From contig NHFZ02000017.1 of NCBI GenBank assembly GCA_002171275.2, positions 1 through 34,443 on the forward strand: DNA of 34,443 bases, given 5' to 3'. Both the position numbers and the translations under genes were made by a program. The stretch is from Pelagibacteraceae bacterium TMED124 (GTDB lineage: Bacteria; Pseudomonadota; Alphaproteobacteria; Pelagibacterales; Pelagibacteraceae). Positions 10,701 to 18,826 of the stretch are shown in pieces. Below the pieces are notes generated by a model. That model was not told the origin of the DNA. It saw only the letters and a list, made by a program, of their open reading frames with translations, and ran no database searches. The first letter of the stretch is position 1, and every line of letters begins with the position of its first letter.

Positions 10701-13700
10701 ACCAAAGAGTTCTGGAATAATAAATGGAAAAATTATATTAATCTTGTAGATAAAAATGTCTATCTACATTTTAATGATTTATTTCAAAAAGGTAAGGTAC
10801 TGAATGAGACTGATGATTTAAATTGGCTTAGTGATTTTTATATTGATTATACAAAATCATATTATATATTAAATAACAATCATTTAATGTTAGAAAATTT
10901 TTGTGTTCATGGATTTGCTGATAAGTTTTTAATAAATAAAGATGAAAGAAGAACTATAGATAATAGTCCATATAAAGATATTGTTAATATTTTAGATCAG
11001 CACAAATATTATAATTGGAATACTGATGCTAATAATGAAGAATCGCGTATAAAAATCTTTTCAAATCTTATTTTAAATTTATTAATAAAATTGTTAAATA
11101 CATATATATATGATATTCCAACTAATGACAAATTTAATTTTACCCAAAAAATAAATGTACAAATATTTCTTATTCTCATTTCTTTATTATATAAAAGTAA
11201 AATTAGTGATATTAACAACTATAAAAATGAATTTAATAATATAAATACTGACTCGTTGATTGAAAAAATTAAAAAAAAAATAGAGAAGATGAAAAAAGAA
11301 AGCTATAAAACAAAGATATTTGGTTCAAATATTTTAGATTTTTTTTTCAGAGTAGAATTTACTACTTTAACCACAGAAGAGCAACGAGAGGATAATGAAG
11401 AAAAAAACGCTAGATTTATAAAACAACAAAAATATATATGGAATCACTTAGAACGTTTTATCGATCCAGTTATTCAAACAAATATAAATAATTGTATTAA
11501 TTCTATTATGTATATATTAAATCCGATACCTAATAATGCGCAGAGGAATAATGAGAAGAAGGAGTGGATGAATATACTAAAAGAACATCCTTTTTTATTT
11601 AATACATTAACATCATTATACAAAGAATCTATGATACCTATTAAAGTCATTACAAAATTAACAGATGTTCAATGTATAAAGAACAATGAAATGCAAAAAA
11701 GAAATTATCATGATTATTTTATTTCTAATGATGGAAAAAAATTATTATATGCTTACAAAGGAAAGGATTTGGCTGCGTACACTTCAATCAAAAATGAAAA
11801 CAATAAATACAAACATTTTTTTATGTTTGATTATATGGATTATATATTTGGTCCTTGGGATGATCCAAAATCCATGTCTGTAAAATTAAATAAAGATATA
11901 TATAACATTTTTCCTATTAATCCAAACAAACGTAATTTAAAAAATATGTTATATTTTACATATGGATTTTCTGGTTCAGGTAAAACATATACAACAAAAG
12001 AATTATTAAATAATATATTAAAATATATTATAAAAACATCCAATAATGATAGAACATTAACAAATAATATAAATAAAATTAAAATTAAATATACTGAAGT
12101 TGCATCTTGTGTTATAAAAAAAAAAGATATATTATGTAGTGGTAGACTATTGCCGTTAAATCATAAAAATAGCGATTTTAACACTGCTTTTTTCCAGAAG
12201 GTGGACGCAACGTCTCCACATTTCCGGATTATGGAGTGGTTGGATTTTAATGAAAATACGTTCAAACATATAGAAAAACCTATATATAAAATACCTCCTT
12301 GTATAAATGCATCTGAACTTGATACTAATAATAATGAAAAAAAATATATTAATTTTAAAAATTGTTATGGTATAACAAATGATGATTTATTTGAATCAAT
12401 TTATACACAAGAGGATTGGGAAAACAAAAAAGAGACAAATCCTTGTTTAAAATTACCTTATTATATAGAAAAAAATAGGAAAGGGGGAAAAAAAGAATAT
12501 AAATGGAATACTATTGAACTTATTTTTAATGATACAATTCATTCCACATATTGGTGTAGAGATTTTTTTAAAATAACCGAAACAAATAAATTGGAAGCAA
12601 GTTTGAAAAATGATACTAATTTATTATTTTCAAACGTAATGGTAAAAAATACTAAATCAAATGAGAAGATGAAAAAAATTCAACTTAATAACAAGGATGT
12701 GTATGTTACACCAACTATTTATGGTTTAATGAAATATACAAAGTCAAGTTTATCAGATTCGTGTGAACAAAGAGGATATACTTTTAAGTTAGATGATCGA
12801 TGTGTAAAAAGTAGCAACTGGTATAATTATTTAAAACGAATATTTATAAAGAGATTTGAGGATTTAATAGATAATATGGTAAAGAAAACAACATCTACAC
12901 AAGTAAAAAAAACGGAAACATTTAATAATCAAACATATTGGATTTTGAAGGATGAATATACGAAATTAGATGATTCGAGAAATTTTTTTGAAAATGAAAT
13001 GGCTTTTATATTAAAACACAGTATATCTGATACAGGCGGACCAGAACTTCAAAGAATGAAAAAGTGGAACATAGATCAAAGTGCGTGGATATATTATAAA
13101 AGAAATTTTTGGGGAGAAGATATTTATATAACTAATAAGGATGGAAATAAAAAAAATAATTTAAAACATTTTAAAAAAATTTTTAATGCTTCGTATGACA
13201 TTAAAGTTTCAGTCGTACCAACATCAAATTTGAAAATGGAAACCGGTAAAATAACAATAAAGAAAAGCAATGATTATATAGTTCCTAATATATCAAAATT
13301 AAACGGTAGATTTCAACAGGTGAAAGATTATTTTTTGCAAATTACCCAACGTACTGATAGGGAAGGATTTAAAGATCATCTCCATAAGATACAAAAACCT
13401 TACTTATTTGGACCTAGAATTATATTTTTAAAGAATGGGGATACTAATTTACATGAGCAAACAACAAAAACATTTAAAAATTATTTCCTAGGTAGTTTTA
13501 TTAAAAATATGCAAGACACCAGTCAATATATTAATGCTGAATATTATTATGAATTATTTATGAATGTTAAAGCAACTGGTGGAGGACGAACAAAATTTGT
13601 TACACGATTTAATCCATATTATGGAGATAAAGCATTAATTATGCCTGATTTATACGACCTCGTGCCGGTGAGGGGTGGGGGTATTAACATAAAACAAAAA

Positions 13701-16700
13701 AAAGATGGATATGGTGGGATTAAAAAATTCCATTTGTTCACAGCAACAACAACAAGCTGTTTTTTACAAGACTCAGGGCGATGTCAAGGTTTGGAATTAG
13801 ATAACAATACCATGCTGAGTACAATTGTTAATAATAAAGGATTAAAAGGGGGAATATACAACGATAAGTTTAAATATTATCCTTATGTATATAAATATTT
13901 ATCAACAACTGCTGGAATTGGAATACAACAACGCTTAACTGATGAAATCAAAGGAAATAAATATAAATTCCCATCTAGTTTAACTTTTAGTGTTGCACCA
14001 ATGTATAAAGCGGCAAGCAGCAGGGAAAATGTTATCACTAAATTGTATAAAAAATTACAGCAAGCTAAATTAACAGATATATTTGACGATTTGGGTAATC
14101 CTAAAATTATGATGTCAAAAGAAAAAATATTAGGCGATATGCAAACAATATCTCAAAGTAGATATACTGATTTTAATCAGCCTATAAAATATTATATTAG
14201 TTCTGATATTGTGAAGAAAATGCAAGATTATTTAAATGAAAAAGGAAATGAAGAAAATATATGGAAATTACTTTTAAATGGTCTTACATTAACCACTTGG
14301 GAGGGAAATGTTGGTAAAAATACAATAACTAATCTTCATAATCAGACATTGACTGGAGATGATGTAAAAGCTTTTTGTGATAATAATTTATGGGAGACAA
14401 GTAGCAAAGAAGGGGTATCATCTATATTCGTTATGAAATCAAATGACGCGGAAGCAACAACATTATCTAAGGAATTAGGTTATATGACAATAGAATGGTT
14501 TGGTTTGGAGAAAATTGCAAAAAGTAGGGATGCTATTAACAATAATGTTGCAAATATTTATAAAAGAATTTTTAAATATATTAGACAAAGAGAAGTCAAT
14601 AATTATTATAATACTGGAAAGAACGTTGTAGAATATAAACCATTATTTTTAGCTAAGTTTAAATTGGACCAATGGTCTGGGTATAGTAATAGTAGTATTG
14701 GTATTAATCAAAAAACAAGCAAAATTAATTTAAATATGATTTGTAATGTAAATGGATTTGAAAATTGGATACCAAATAATTTTGTTAATAGTTGGAAGGG
14801 AAATTTTAATGAGGAGGACGCTGCTGATGACCCTGAATATCATAAAAAAACTCCTAATAGATGGAAATTATATAATACAATTCTCGAGGAAGAGGAGGAA
14901 GCAAAAAAGAATAATAATGAAGGTATAAATGTAAAGGAATGGGTGGCAGGTTTAAATTATATCAAAAGCGAAGTGTTCAAGGGGCAAACATTTAAAGAAG
15001 ATGTAACAAGGATCACAAGTGCTAATGAAAAAGAATTTTGGTTCAGTTCAATAGACAAGACAAAAATTACATTTTTAAAAAAAATATTTTATCTTTTATT
15101 GAAAACTGAAAATAACTTCTCGCCAAAAAAAAGCGAATTAATTGATTGTTTGCAAAAATATAGTGATAAAGAGGACGAAGACGATTTATTTAAAAATTGG
15201 AAAGCCCGGATTACTGGTAATATTGGAAAAGATAATAGTACTAATAATAATGTATTATATAAATTAAAAGTTAAGACTACTACAGAGGAAGAGGGTGTGG
15301 ATTTAACTAAAGAATTTTTAGAAAAAATAGATGATGCGGATGATCCAGAATTTTATTGGGAAAAACAAAACGATAAACTTCTTGAATCTGAAAAAGAAAC
15401 CGTTCCACAATATATTACAATTTATACAAAAGACAGAGATGAAATATGGGGTGACAATAAAGAAGCTATTTGGGAAAAGATATTAAAATTTCATATGGAT
15501 TTTATAGATGAATATAAACAAAAAAAAGCAACATATAATAATGATGAAAGTTCAAGGTCACATATGATATATGAAATATTAATATCACAAGAAGGCCATG
15601 AAGATGAAAATATAGGAAATAAATTAATTATTTGTGATTTAGCTGGAAAAGAAGATATGATTGATGCGAAAAAATTATCTGCATATGTCAATGAAGAATA
15701 TAATAAAAGTGTAAAAAACCCCGAACAGCCAAATAATATGAATTTTTTAAATAATTTAAATAGAATATATCAAAATAAGAAGGGAGGAAATAAATATCGA
15801 GTGGATAACGAAATTTTCATAGTGACTGATGAAGAAGCAAAAACGGATTATAATTTATTATTTTATAAAAATGAAAAGGATGAATTTAAAACTTGTTTTG
15901 ATCAAGGGAAAGATAAAGGTGAAACACAAAATAAATATTTATTAGATTTATTAAGTGAAGGAAGAATGATTAACGCAACATTAGAAAATTTAAAGGATAT
16001 TATTATTAATAAATCAACAGATAGTAAATATATGACTGATTTTTATGATTATTATAAATATAATTCATTTGATATTTTAAAAAATGTGAAAGCACCAAAA
16101 ATCACATTCACACCTGTTAATATAAATGATACTAAAAATATATCAGAACAATATAAATCAAATACAGATATTGCAAAAAGAGAATATAATCAATTAGAAA
16201 TTGAAATTCCAAATAATGGCACTGTAAGGATGAGTGATTGGTTTAAAGTAAAAGATAGATTATCTTTGTGTATTGGTAATATTAAATTAAATTCTAATAT
16301 ACCAACCACTAATTATATATTATTAACTATTAATTTAAACGAAAGGTCATTAGATGGTGATATAGAAAGTATACAAGACATAGTGCACAACGAAGAAGGA
16401 GAAGGAGAAGAAGAAGAAGAAGATGATTTGGAATTTGCCAGATATAAAACAGAATCTACATTATCAACATTAAAATTTGTAAATAAATTATCTTTATTAG
16501 ATATTGAATCAAATGACTTATTACTTATGAATTCAAAAACGATGGAAAATATGAAACTCCTACCAGAAGTATATAATAATTTAAATCCTCTTCAAAATAT
16601 TAAATTTAACTATGTTGATGATTATAAAAATATATGTCGTAAATTAGATACTAATGATATAAATGTATTATATCGTTCACCTTATTATGATTTATTAGCA

Positions 16701-18794
16701 ACTACTCCCAACCAGAATGAAATATTATTGGATTATAATAAAAATACTTTTAAGTTAACCTTAGGACAACAGGATACTTGCCTGAAATACGATAAAGAAT
16801 CTAAATATACATCAATGGAATGTGATTATAGTAGAGAAGAAACAGAAGAAGACAACAAAACAGCACAACGAGAACGAGCTGATAGAGAGAAAAAAATAAG
16901 AGAAGACTTGAAAGAGAAGAACAGACTGCAAAGAGAGGCTGCAGAGAAAACAGCAAGAGAAGAAGCAGAGAGAGCGAAAAAAGAAAAGGAAGATAGAGAA
17001 GCACAGGAGACAAGGGAACAGAAAGTGAAGAAAGATTTAGAGAGGAAAAAGCAGGCCAGGGAAAAAAAAGATGAAGAAGAACGCCTTCGTGACCTCCAAA
17101 ATCAAAAGAGTTTGGAGAGAAAGAAGAAAGACGCAATTGATAATGAAAAAGATAAAATAAGTAATACAAAACATTCAAAGTTGATGGAAAGCTGGAAGAA
17201 AATGTGGGTGGATGTTACTTATGATGATCAACAAATGATGTTCGAAAAATTGAATGATGACAATGATAAAAGTAATATGAAAAAGACCGAATATATGTTA
17301 ATGGTGTTAAAAGAATGGGAAAAATCACAAAACACATTAAATCGGTTAATAGAGAAGAAAATAGATGAATTATCGAGATTGTTTGAAAGGGATGGTGTTT
17401 GGAATGATGTGAAAAATAATGGAAAATTAGATAATAAAACCCTTATTAATTTTTTATACGCAAGTATTCCAATGGATAAAATTATTTTAAATACTGAAAA
17501 AGATTTTATTTTTGATTTAAAAAAACAGCTAGAGCGATATAAAAAAACTGATGATTTTGATAAAAATGAAGCGAATAAGATGGAAAAGCGTATTAAAAAT
17601 AGAGTAAAATTAAATCATAATAATAAAGATGTCGAATTAGATGAGTATCAAACAAAATTAGAGAAAATTATAAAACAAGAAAACCAAAAAAAAAGCAGTA
17701 AAAATATAAAAAGTTTAGAATTTTTTATTGAACAAAACATAATACAGAGAGATAGAGATCAAACACATTGGGAAGATTTGGATGATGAATTGGAAAATTA
17801 TGTAAACCTTCAAGAAGAATTGAATTTTTCAAATTCTATTATAGTGATATTTGATGAAATCATTGATGAGGACTCATACAAATTGCTCGACGAGGATAAA
17901 GATTTTTTAGATTACACAGGTGGTGGCTCTTTTATGACCGGTAAGGGATTTGGTGAAGGCGATAATGAACGTGGTATATCAATCCAAAAAGAAATTGATA
18001 AATCAAATTTGGATGATGATAGTTTCGTAAAAACAATTTATAAATCTTATACTGATGATAATCCAACTTCTGATTTCTGCAAAACGAAAAAAAACTTTTA
18101 TAAATTATTACGAAATTTTGAAACTTATTATAAAACAGCAGCTGTTTATGCTAAAAGAGATAGTAATGAATATAAAAAAATAGACTGGCAAAAAATTATA
18201 ATTATGCATTTATTAAACTATATGAAAATGGATGGGACTGAAGATTATAATTCGGTTCCATATGATGAACCATTTAATAAACAAAAACTGGATGGATATG
18301 AAGAAGATGATGATGATGCTTTCGAAAGGAATAAAGGTCTATTTACTGTTAACGGAAATGAAGATTTATATATGATAAACATAGAAGCGAATGATAATCA
18401 AGATAAAAATAAAAAAATATTTTGGACGAGAGATCAAAATAATTTAAAATTTATTGAATTAGAAGCTGATAAGCCGGGTAATAAAATTTGGGTTAAAAAA
18501 ATGATAGAATTATTAAATATTTCCTTTGACGAGAAAAACTTGAATCGACCAGGTGCATACCAAATCGGCGGGGGAAAAAATGCGAAATATACAAATAAAA
18601 GAAAAAACAAATCCTTAAAACGAATGAAACTAAAAAGAAATATTTCATTAAAAGGTGGTAAAAAACCTAAACTAAAAAAAAGAATTCGAAAAACACTCAA
18701 AAAGAAAAAACGAAAAACCAGTTTCAAATTAAAAAATCTTAAAATACAATCCAAAGCTAGAAGAAATCGTAACACCTTAAAAAAACGTAAATAA
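4794..18794 (+). CDS. Giant kinesin-like motor protein, 4666 aa
   Basis: Kinesins hydrolyse ATP to move along microtubules. Kinesin landmarks occur in order: beta-1 IKVITKL (2283-2289), FMFDYMDYIF (2343-2352), P-loop YGFSGSGKTYT (Lys2397), switch I NNDESSRSH (3582-3590), switch II DLAGKE (3615-3620), helix 4 INATLENL (3726-3733), beta-8 NYILLTINL (3840-3848) and helix 6 STLSTLKFV (3888-3896). Switch I to switch II spacing is kinesin-like (about 32), whereas P-loop to switch I is about 1190 residues instead of about 110. The RxRP base-contact motif after beta-1 is missing. Coiled coils lie at about 715-1115 (broken by a Ser/Thr/Asn linker, 789-828) and 4010-4122. Two hydrophobic stretches sit at about 370-390 and 413-431. 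The tail from 4591 is extremely Lys/Arg-rich. No stop or frameshift interrupts the frame. An SMC-like ATPase was considered but lacks these switch motifs. Microtubule motility is unproven; a structural role is possible. Confidence 0.82.
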   Translation: MENDPLWIFLHPTKKKDKHYGVSIGTKLEFRSKKYVVEPSILNHINLTHKKLAENGKCINNAITQMAQYISTKPKLECNFFNNVEDTSLTASFVDDEHIKLSYKNNIDKILKDVNNEWAIFKIWEKQKFKQHLQKDSIIILKNILFAYVYLFNEKHSYYRFRRTGTNSICHSTYNKNDFILLKLCLKSCILYYLDPEIKKNSIKKIKSILKNKQFRNKVFSLFYHIQVKHKHKFLIDGYNTSNRIKNKINAILYTYNKLYAKSNGTSDLYTKYIMQKYVNLFPISVNEIARWRDGGGGTLMHITKTQEYKAVTTAHKTENDLFFKIATKQCSEEEKDRIEKEKSKINGKEWKSNLVDLMNNINYATSWGKISTILSVFFQTIVSSLFESFFNDDNKICHFDSFHRFIELYIRKGPTILFMVSAIIISEYIIKIENSSLNFIIPKEPDFEKLNIDGNLNEDYKTKLKTDYEQFFEITKLKAKSSEQKSDQLNFTIILEKLYKFIEYIEEGWDNIDEIANFIMKDLTYPKPFTNKGGTYYITDIPTYRKVGSKPSGLYFNPRTLKELKYRQIITEPNNIEMFGINIDKEKPWYKDFKDNIKGAYDDPGKDDKIKFICFDYFDLPKLAEKYHIKDKNEEETKKKDDFCLNFVSSILPNNVGDASDLIHVSSEEKNCFYSNVTSAQKKYIELMKHKKDDENEDNKKYSLQFDLEDEPSDEMKQEMKEIEDQMKESNEKPENLLLQRIEREKDEKRKIVNETNAKIQLERTKNAERIKELNDRIKRLEQDKNIGSASSVDTIGTDIATSTTNVPNKTDATTNTDVGTNENILNDQKVKDLMEEEKSKRVVLQNQLKQQEKLTDQLEILVDLNEYMTKLKLNEALKKKQEVRIEKREQIKIVSQDVTQYTNKIKELQNKLDDATTKLNQSKRKIGSENAQSFEDASKIETFTEEINELKIILKEKEEKSAETTILIQNLEKKGEFDKNALNEFKTKYDKMILEQKEKLDKLSVFEKDLQDKLKISKEELTLVNNKLIASEKEVTDLKVQLEEATTNMDDKEKKVRTLEKELEVKENELKAEKEKVKQMMSDIEKNQSVKDAQALITLEEHNKKYKELQKQVITNNVTNNNYIYSKGKDTISLKLNNDDIQLVKYTQRDALLKMILNLEEEIIEYAWEVSDKKKIFTKPKIFENIIKKLNEINKFIEGFKDSNNKKTWIELNFHPNVLDLNDASMIYNTIETVNPINYGTVFLHNSNIDAIKYLSEFITQASKKKNNKLTIRKETENPLKEKFSNDLYLQNIDSIKSFSELKFLFEQYFKTYADIASIEYNPLKIYQINEKEKTQWKEKQEQHQKVKRATQEKVEIFDKKNNQQGGVGDDDEVNKIKTQYAKELVGVERRSMNRKEERKEALTRRLAKQKSTKKKTKETEDENTEDEKEIDFILNINAETTVFNLNNQLKNGKPIDDNTAIKNISGNFIYHVFLYKLYIAFQEKAEEKETSRGMLKGKHDKEIKKDLISSNLEERMIPELIERQEYFDKIIEYTYLNNNNIHSVEKLKAIQEYFGGIIKKINNGELHEIYNKDKTLLSNAIDDMENKINQYKQDDDDRQQIINKLGKEITEKSKLYKEKHEQDKKSYADFSIDKLLDLWDTTLKKRSDEKGSSKEQIGGVGGEKSTDKRKENFWKNINTYIENFPQNDKDLDVKVDKKLDKKFLIFGEEAYKKLNNQNDYVEWQPKTNKRAYEKIYYKKYKEDSSDDDFKEYEANIFHQFLIIGKYLREKDIDLQKMKSSEHNIELKIEIYRQFFNKLVEDFGKQTHTPTEIDSIINVFEDNLTNNDCLNSFSDLCASSILDYWINFITEVIKRKELLERVRKEKAFLEFKEIEDESKIRMDDETWRNITILEKASYIKEFVFNEDNTETVAATMKDNIFLSKPYNLALNYAINNDNTEAKTNWLNWKNPPAKTDVNMPENRDSTETKEFWNNKWKNYINLVDKNVYLHFNDLFQKGKVLNETDDLNWLSDFYIDYTKSYYILNNNHLMLENFCVHGFADKFLINKDERRTIDNSPYKDIVNILDQHKYYNWNTDANNEESRIKIFSNLILNLLIKLLNTYIYDIPTNDKFNFTQKINVQIFLILISLLYKSKISDINNYKNEFNNINTDSLIEKIKKKIEKMKKESYKTKIFGSNILDFFFRVEFTTLTTEEQREDNEEKNARFIKQQKYIWNHLERFIDPVIQTNINNCINSIMYILNPIPNNAQRNNEKKEWMNILKEHPFLFNTLTSLYKESMIPIKVITKLTDVQCIKNNEMQKRNYHDYFISNDGKKLLYAYKGKDLAAYTSIKNENNKYKHFFMFDYMDYIFGPWDDPKSMSVKLNKDIYNIFPINPNKRNLKNMLYFTYGFSGSGKTYTTKELLNNILKYIIKTSNNDRTLTNNINKIKIKYTEVASCVIKKKDILCSGRLLPLNHKNSDFNTAFFQKVDATSPHFRIMEWLDFNENTFKHIEKPIYKIPPCINASELDTNNNEKKYINFKNCYGITNDDLFESIYTQEDWENKKETNPCLKLPYYIEKNRKGGKKEYKWNTIELIFNDTIHSTYWCRDFFKITETNKLEASLKNDTNLLFSNVMVKNTKSNEKMKKIQLNNKDVYVTPTIYGLMKYTKSSLSDSCEQRGYTFKLDDRCVKSSNWYNYLKRIFIKRFEDLIDNMVKKTTSTQVKKTETFNNQTYWILKDEYTKLDDSRNFFENEMAFILKHSISDTGGPELQRMKKWNIDQSAWIYYKRNFWGEDIYITNKDGNKKNNLKHFKKIFNASYDIKVSVVPTSNLKMETGKITIKKSNDYIVPNISKLNGRFQQVKDYFLQITQRTDREGFKDHLHKIQKPYLFGPRIIFLKNGDTNLHEQTTKTFKNYFLGSFIKNMQDTSQYINAEYYYELFMNVKATGGGRTKFVTRFNPYYGDKALIMPDLYDLVPVRGGGINIKQKKDGYGGIKKFHLFTATTTSCFLQDSGRCQGLELDNNTMLSTIVNNKGLKGGIYNDKFKYYPYVYKYLSTTAGIGIQQRLTDEIKGNKYKFPSSLTFSVAPMYKAASSRENVITKLYKKLQQAKLTDIFDDLGNPKIMMSKEKILGDMQTISQSRYTDFNQPIKYYISSDIVKKMQDYLNEKGNEENIWKLLLNGLTLTTWEGNVGKNTITNLHNQTLTGDDVKAFCDNNLWETSSKEGVSSIFVMKSNDAEATTLSKELGYMTIEWFGLEKIAKSRDAINNNVANIYKRIFKYIRQREVNNYYNTGKNVVEYKPLFLAKFKLDQWSGYSNSSIGINQKTSKINLNMICNVNGFENWIPNNFVNSWKGNFNEEDAADDPEYHKKTPNRWKLYNTILEEEEEAKKNNNEGINVKEWVAGLNYIKSEVFKGQTFKEDVTRITSANEKEFWFSSIDKTKITFLKKIFYLLLKTENNFSPKKSELIDCLQKYSDKEDEDDLFKNWKARITGNIGKDNSTNNNVLYKLKVKTTTEEEGVDLTKEFLEKIDDADDPEFYWEKQNDKLLESEKETVPQYITIYTKDRDEIWGDNKEAIWEKILKFHMDFIDEYKQKKATYNNDESSRSHMIYEILISQEGHEDENIGNKLIICDLAGKEDMIDAKKLSAYVNEEYNKSVKNPEQPNNMNFLNNLNRIYQNKKGGNKYRVDNEIFIVTDEEAKTDYNLLFYKNEKDEFKTCFDQGKDKGETQNKYLLDLLSEGRMINATLENLKDIIINKSTDSKYMTDFYDYYKYNSFDILKNVKAPKITFTPVNINDTKNISEQYKSNTDIAKREYNQLEIEIPNNGTVRMSDWFKVKDRLSLCIGNIKLNSNIPTTNYILLTINLNERSLDGDIESIQDIVHNEEGEGEEEEEDDLEFARYKTESTLSTLKFVNKLSLLDIESNDLLLMNSKTMENMKLLPEVYNNLNPLQNIKFNYVDDYKNICRKLDTNDINVLYRSPYYDLLATTPNQNEILLDYNKNTFKLTLGQQDTCLKYDKESKYTSMECDYSREETEEDNKTAQRERADREKKIREDLKEKNRLQREAAEKTAREEAERAKKEKEDREAQETREQKVKKDLERKKQAREKKDEEERLRDLQNQKSLERKKKDAIDNEKDKISNTKHSKLMESWKKMWVDVTYDDQQMMFEKLNDDNDKSNMKKTEYMLMVLKEWEKSQNTLNRLIEKKIDELSRLFERDGVWNDVKNNGKLDNKTLINFLYASIPMDKIILNTEKDFIFDLKKQLERYKKTDDFDKNEANKMEKRIKNRVKLNHNNKDVELDEYQTKLEKIIKQENQKKSSKNIKSLEFFIEQNIIQRDRDQTHWEDLDDELENYVNLQEELNFSNSIIVIFDEIIDEDSYKLLDEDKDFLDYTGGGSFMTGKGFGEGDNERGISIQKEIDKSNLDDDSFVKTIYKSYTDDNPTSDFCKTKKNFYKLLRNFETYYKTAAVYAKRDSNEYKKIDWQKIIIMHLLNYMKMDGTEDYNSVPYDEPFNKQKLDGYEEDDDDAFERNKGLFTVNGNEDLYMINIEANDNQDKNKKIFWTRDQNNLKFIELEADKPGNKIWVKKMIELLNISFDEKNLNRPGAYQIGGGKNAKYTNKRKNKSLKRMKLKRNISLKGGKKPKLKKRIRKTLKKKKRKTSFKLKNLKIQSKARRNRNTLKKRK
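11640..16500 (+). other. Split kinesin-like motor domain inside the giant protein
   Basis: This segment (residues about 2283-3902) holds all recognised motor landmarks. Three size anomalies stand out against a conventional motor of about 330 residues. P-loop to switch I is about 1190 residues. Switch II to helix 4 (loop 11) is about 110 instead of about 25. Helix 4 to helix 6 is about 160 instead of about 60 and includes a Glu/Asp run (EEGEGEEEEEDD) between beta-8 and helix 6. The nucleotide-contacting residues (GKT, SSRSH, DLAG) are intact. The large insertion has no domain that I recognise. Confidence 0.75.
18564..18791 (+). other. Gly-Gly plus Lys/Arg-rich C-terminal tail of the giant protein
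   Basis: From IGGGKNAK to the stop, about 76 residues are mainly Lys, Arg, Asn and Leu, with a second Gly-Gly (LKGGKKPKLKKR). The tail of the 1699-residue protein (about 1644-1699, from EGGAKLKIG) has the same make-up. Binding of DNA, RNA or an acidic partner during packaging is likely but inferred. Confidence 0.6.
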
Positions 18795-18824
18795 ATTTAT
18801 ATGAAATTATAACTTCATATAAAT
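18795..18824. terminator. Hairpin between convergent giant and thioredoxin genes (11-bp stem, 8-nt loop)
   Basis: ATTTATATGAA (18795-18805) pairs perfectly with TTCATATAAAT (18814-18824). It starts directly after the giant gene's stop and ends two bases before the thioredoxin stop, so it can end both transcripts. Confidence 0.7.
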
Positions 18825-18826
18825 AA

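Noticed and set aside
11988..15540. Intein as the explanation for the insertion near the P-loop
   Set aside because: No Cys or Ser start after the P-loop with intein block motifs, and no HN followed by Cys/Ser/Thr before switch I. The size is also far above that of inteins.
11940..15660. SMC/Rad50-type or myosin ATPase instead of kinesin
   Set aside because: Coiled coils and a P-loop fit SMC too, but SSRSH, DLAGKE, INATLENL and STLSTLKFV in order are kinesin features. Myosin would show GESGAGKT, SSRFG and a DIxGFE motif.
16801..17178. Minus-strand open frame opposite the second coiled coil
   Set aside because: Its Leu/Ser/Phe-rich translation is what the complement of a Glu/Lys/Arg-rich coding stretch gives; it lies wholly within the giant gene.
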